Shown one piece after another: positions 6,096 to 10,580 of a DNA stretch of 10,580 nt. The DNA is taken from the NCBI GenBank assembly GCA_012839015.1, contig DUOF01000119.1:1-10580 (forward strand), written 5' to 3'. The position numbers were made by a program, and so were the translations under genes. The DNA comes from a bacterium (GTDB lineage Bacteria > Bacillota_I > Bacilli_A > RFN20 > DUOF01). Every line of letters begins with the position of its first letter. The first letter of the stretch is position 1. The notes beneath the pieces were generated by a model. The model was not told the DNA's origin, made no database searches, and was given only the letters and a program-made list of their open reading frames with translations.

Positions 6096-6911
6096 ATGGA
6101 AATGGATACCTATATTCTTGCAGACACCAATACGGAGTTATTTCTAAGAAAAGATAAACCAGATGATCCTAAAGCAACCGTTATAATTGTCCACGGTTTA
6201 GGAGAACATTTACAAAGATATAATCACTTTGTTAGCGAGTTAGCAAACAATAATTTTATTGTTTATCGCTATGATGCCAGGGGACATGGAAAGTCCACTG
6301 GTAAAAGAGGAGATTTAAAAAGTTTCAAGGATTACTTAAATGATTTAGATACTGTTATTAATCTTGCTAAAAAAGAACATCCTAATCTTAAGTTATTCTT
6401 ATTTGGTCATTCAATGGGGGGTCTAATAGCCACGTCTTATGCCTCTACATATGTTGATAAAATTGATTACTTGATACTTTCAGGTGCTGCCAATAAGACA
6501 CCTGATAATGCTAGAATGCTTAAGTTACTACCATATAGGTTAATGTCTAAAATAATGTATAAGAATGATCTAAGTGAGGGACTTACTTCATCTAAGGAGG
6601 TAAATGAGGCTTACAGGAATGATCCTTTAGTGCTTAAAAAAATATCACTACGATTATTAGGCAATACATTTATAAAAGGGGTTAAATATGTTAATGATAA
6701 TATTGGTAATATTAATGTAGGGACCCTAATTATGCATGGAGAAGAAGATCCTATTGTAGATAAGAGTGCAGCTTACTTTACATATGAGAACCTTACTCTC
6801 AAAGATAAAGAACTTAAAATATATGATGATTTAAAACATGAGATCCTGAATGAAAATGAAAAGGGTAAAGTAATTAAAGATATTATTAAATGGATTAAGG
6901 TTAGATTATAG
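6096..6911 (+). CDS. alpha/beta hydrolase, monoacylglycerol lipase-like
   Basis: This 271-residue protein has the full layout of the monoglyceride lipase/lysophospholipase branch of the alpha/beta hydrolases (Hydrolase_4 / S33-like). It has an oxyanion-side motif HGLGEH (33-38), the YDARGHGKS motif typical of MGL enzymes (59-67), nucleophile Ser106 in GHSMGG, acid Asp218 in HGEEDPIVD and His248 in KHEILNE. The catalytic triad is complete and the length is normal. It has no signal peptide, so it should act in the cytoplasm on monoacylglycerol or a similar ester, releasing glycerol and a fatty acid. The ribosome site TGGAGGA ends five bases before the ATG. The glycerol kinase gene begins nine bases after its stop, and that kinase's AGGAGG overlaps the stop, so the two are translationally coupled. 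This neighbourhood strengthens the monoacylglycerol assignment over a general esterase. Substrate chain length cannot be read. Confidence 0.85.
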   Translation: MEMDTYILADTNTELFLRKDKPDDPKATVIIVHGLGEHLQRYNHFVSELANNNFIVYRYDARGHGKSTGKRGDLKSFKDYLNDLDTVINLAKKEHPNLKLFLFGHSMGGLIATSYASTYVDKIDYLILSGAANKTPDNARMLKLLPYRLMSKIMYKNDLSEGLTSSKEVNEAYRNDPLVLKKISLRLLGNTFIKGVKYVNDNIGNINVGTLIMHGEEDPIVDKSAAYFTYENLTLKDKELKIYDDLKHEILNENEKGKVIKDIIKWIKVRL

Positions 6912-8423
<1,512 letters not shown>

Positions 8424-8438
8424 GAAAGGGAGTATCAT

Positions 8439-9875
8439 ATGTACGATGTATTAATTATTGGAGCGGGTGTTATAGGAGGTTTTGTCGCTAAAGAGTTGTC
8501 TCGCTATAACATCAAAACCATTATTTTGGATAAGGAAAATGATGTAGGTAATGTAACCAGCGCTGCCAATAGTGCTATCATTCACTCTGGTTATGATCCC
8601 TTCCCGGGAACAAATAAGGCTAAACATAATATAAGGGGTAGCAAATTATATGAACAAATTTGCCAAGAACTAGATGTTGAGTTTAAAAGAGTTGGCTCCC
8701 TTACCTGTGCCACGGAAGAAGAACAAATAGAAGCACTTCATGCTCTAGTCGCTAGGGCTAAGGAAAATAACGTTGAAGTCAAGCTACTAAACAAAGAAGA
8801 AACTAAAAAACAAGAACCATTTATTAGTGATAATGTGATTGCTAGTTTATATGCGCCGACCGCGGCGATAGTGAACCCTTTTGAACTTTGTGTTGCTATC
8901 GTTGAAAATGCCGTAGATAACGGAGTTACCTTAAAACTAAATGAAGAGGTCACTAAAATAACCAAAAAGAAAGACTACTATATAGTAAAAACTAAAGATA
9001 ATACATATGAAGCAAAGGTAGTAGTTAATGCTGCGGGCTTATATTCAGATGAAATAGCCAAGATGGTAAACTTAAATAGTTTTAAAATAAGACCAAGAAA
9101 AGGTGAATACATTGTCCTTGATCACTTTGAAGAACCCTATGTTAGTCATGTCTTATTCCCAATGCCTTCAAATAAGGGGAAAGGTATCATGATGGCCCCA
9201 ACAACTCATAACAATTACTTAGTTGGTGCTAGTAGCGATTTCATAGATGATAAGGGTGATTACTCGACCCATAAGGAGACAATTGATGAGATTATAAGCA
9301 GTGTTAACAGGATGGTCTCACACCTACCTTTAAAAAGAAACATTAGACAGTTCTCCGGACTTAGGTCTACTGGCAATACTGGCGACTTTATTATCGAGGA
9401 AAAAGACGGCTTTATTATACTCGGAGCGATTGAGTCACCAGGACTTGCCGCGGCACCTAGTATCGCACTAGAAGCAGTAGAACTTGTTTCAAAAACCCTT
9501 GACCTAAACGAAAAGGAAAATTATAACCCTAAGAGAAGAAAAGTAAATCGTTTATCTAAAATGGGGATGGAAGAGAGAAATAAGTTAATAAAAGAAAATC
9601 CTAGTTATGGCAGAATAATCTGCCGATGTGAACAAATAAGTGAAGGTGAAGTAATTGACTCTATTAGAAGAAATGCGGGCGCTACAACGGTTAAAGGGGT
9701 CAAGAAAAGATGCCGGCCAGGTTTTGGATTATGTCAGGGTGGTTTTTGTGAACCTCGCGTTATTGAAATATTAGCAAGAGAGCTAAATAAAGATATGTTA
9801 GATATTAGATATGATGGGCTAAAATCCTATATCCTTAAAACCTATAGTAAAGAGAGTGGTGATGCTAATGACTAG
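8439..9875 (+). CDS. GlpA-like glycerol-3-phosphate dehydrogenase, FAD plus BFD-type [2Fe-2S] domain
   Basis: This is a 478-residue protein. An N-terminal FAD Rossmann motif GAGVIGG (8-14) and a DAO fold run to about residue 350, with the GlpA/LhgO pattern AANSAIIHSGYD (42-53), VVNAAGLYSD (195-204) and GLRSTGNTGDFIIE (307-320). A C-terminal BFD-like domain (about 392-450) supplies CxC (395, 397) and CQGGFC (432, 437), the four expected [2Fe-2S] ligands; an extra Cys425 lies in KKRCRPGFG. Anaerobic GlpA oxidises glycerol-3-phosphate to dihydroxyacetone phosphate and passes electrons through partner subunits. It is unlike the oxygen-using, peroxide-forming GlpO, which lacks this Fe-S tail. It is shorter than E. 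coli GlpA (about 540) and belongs to the compact form found next to glpK in clostridia and Thermotoga. GAAAGGGAG precedes the start. It overlaps the next gene by 8 bases. L-2-hydroxyglutarate oxidation is the main alternative, but the neighbours favour glycerol-3-phosphate. Confidence 0.87.
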   Translation: MYDVLIIGAGVIGGFVAKELSRYNIKTIILDKENDVGNVTSAANSAIIHSGYDPFPGTNKAKHNIRGSKLYEQICQELDVEFKRVGSLTCATEEEQIEALHALVARAKENNVEVKLLNKEETKKQEPFISDNVIASLYAPTAAIVNPFELCVAIVENAVDNGVTLKLNEEVTKITKKKDYYIVKTKDNTYEAKVVVNAAGLYSDEIAKMVNLNSFKIRPRKGEYIVLDHFEEPYVSHVLFPMPSNKGKGIMMAPTTHNNYLVGASSDFIDDKGDYSTHKETIDEIISSVNRMVSHLPLKRNIRQFSGLRSTGNTGDFIIEEKDGFIILGAIESPGLAAAPSIALEAVELVSKTLDLNEKENYNPKRRKVNRLSKMGMEERNKLIKENPSYGRIICRCEQISEGEVIDSIRRNAGATTVKGVKKRCRPGFGLCQGGFCEPRVIEILARELNKDMLDIRYDGLKSYILKTYSKESGDAND

Positions 9876-10580
9876 TTATGATTTAATAATAATTGGTGGG
9901 GGTAGCGGTGGTTTAGCTGCTGCCATAGAGGCTAAGAAGCAGGGAATAGATAATATACTCCTAATCGAAAAAGAAAATGATCTAGGCGGGATATTACTAC
10001 AGTGTATTCACAATGGTTTTGGGATTAGAGAATTTAAAGAACTATTATCAGGAACTGAATATGCCCAAAGATTTAAAGATGAGTTCTTATCATTAAAGAT
10101 TGACTATATGTTAGATACAATGGTCTTGGGAATTGATGAAAACAAACAAGTTATTTGTTCTAACAACAAAGATGGTTATCAAGTAATCAAGGGTAAGGCA
10201 ATCATCATGGCTACTGGATGTTATGAACGAACCAGAGGTGCTATCTCAATACCGGGAACTAGACCAAGTGGAGTAATGAGCGCAGGACTGGCTCAAAGAT
10301 ATATTAATATCGACGGCTTCCTAGTAGGTAAACGTGTCTTTATATTAGGTAGTGGTGATATAGGGCTAATCATGGCACGTAGGATGACACTAGAGGGTGC
10401 TAAGGTCTTGGGAGTAGCAGAACTTATGCCATACTCAAGCGGATTAAATCGTAACATTGTTCAATGTTTAGAAGATTTTAATATCCCTCTTTACTTATCT
10501 CATACGATAAGCAAAATAGAGGGTCAAGATAGAATAGAAAGGATTACTCTTTCTCAAGTTGATGAAAACCTTCAATTTAT
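9868..10580 (+). CDS. FAD/NAD-dependent oxidoreductase partner of the GlpA-like protein (3' end beyond window)
   Basis: 237 codons are visible and open to the edge. The protein has an FAD-binding motif GGGSGG (10-15), ENDLGGILLQCIHNGFG (36-52, the signature of this family), IMATGCYERTRGA (113-125) at the FAD/NAD junction, and a second nucleotide-binding motif LGSGDIGLIMARR (160-172). This is a two-dinucleotide-domain flavoprotein of the kind that follows GlpA-like genes in Firmicutes and Thermotoga. It probably accepts electrons from the Fe-S domain of its neighbour and passes them to NAD+ or a quinone-type acceptor, which is inference. In such operons a small DUF1667 protein usually follows, which would lie outside this window. 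An in-frame ATG at 9862 is possible, but GGTG (9858-9861) is six bases from the ATG at 9868, so 9868 is preferred. The 8-base overlap with the preceding gene implies coupled translation. Confidence 0.88.
   Translation, partial: MTSYDLIIIGGGSGGLAAAIEAKKQGIDNILLIEKENDLGGILLQCIHNGFGIREFKELLSGTEYAQRFKDEFLSLKIDYMLDTMVLGIDENKQVICSNNKDGYQVIKGKAIIMATGCYERTRGAISIPGTRPSGVMSAGLAQRYINIDGFLVGKRVFILGSGDIGLIMARRMTLEGAKVLGVAELMPYSSGLNRNIVQCLEDFNIPLYLSHTISKIEGQDRIERITLSQVDENLQF

Noticed and set aside
8738..8965. Minus-strand open frame opposite the GlpA-like gene
   Set aside because: It is a Ser/Thr/Leu-rich shadow frame of a certain gene.

Overview
The window is AT-rich and densely coded. It reads with the standard code: Trp is TGG, and the stops seen are TAA and TAG, with no in-frame TGA. 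Shine-Dalgarno sites are strong (GGAGG type) and Arg is mostly AGA/AGG. Together with the families present (CNNM/CBS 'hemolysin', tandem YitT proteins, a DUF3892-like small protein, and a GlpK/GlpA-like/FAD-NAD oxidoreductase run) this suggests a low-GC Firmicute or a relative of the standard-code Mollicutes (Acholeplasma/Izemoplasma type). The genus cannot be fixed from the sequence. No rRNA, tRNA, mobile element, CRISPR array or phage gene was found.

Layout. (1) Bases 1-741, minus strand: a membrane-anchored thioredoxin-like protein cut by the window edge, with its own good promoter, and a 73-residue DUF3892-like protein. (2) Bases 801-5603, plus strand: four tightly packed genes, probably one operon. 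They are a CNNM/CBS/CorC membrane protein, two adjacent YitT-family membrane proteins, and a membrane-anchored protein with degenerate GGDEF and EAL domains whose catalytic motifs are both destroyed. (3) Bases 5584-5940, minus strand: a small zinc-ribbon membrane protein whose 3' end overlaps the previous operon tail to tail. A textbook promoter drives it, set inside palindromic DNA. (4) Bases 6096-10580, plus strand: a lipid/glycerol operon of a monoacylglycerol-lipase-like hydrolase, glycerol kinase, a GlpA-like FAD/[2Fe-2S] dehydrogenase and a FAD/NAD oxidoreductase that runs off the end.

How the genes work together. Region 4 reads as a pathway: hydrolysis of a monoacylglycerol-like ester releases glycerol, GlpK phosphorylates it, and the GlpA-like flavoprotein oxidises glycerol-3-phosphate to dihydroxyacetone phosphate. 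Electrons then probably pass through its Fe-S domain to the partner oxidoreductase. No glycerol facilitator gene is present in the window. GlpK lacks both well-known control sites, the HPr-phosphorylated His motif of Gram-positives and the fructose-bisphosphate loop of enterobacteria. Region 2 looks like a membrane/ion and envelope module with a probable non-catalytic nucleotide-sensing or scaffold protein. That reading is inference.

The most interesting points are the GGDEF-EAL protein with both active sites lost, the lipase-led glp operon with a GlpK that has an atypical regulatory loop, and the palindromic promoter of the zinc-ribbon gene.
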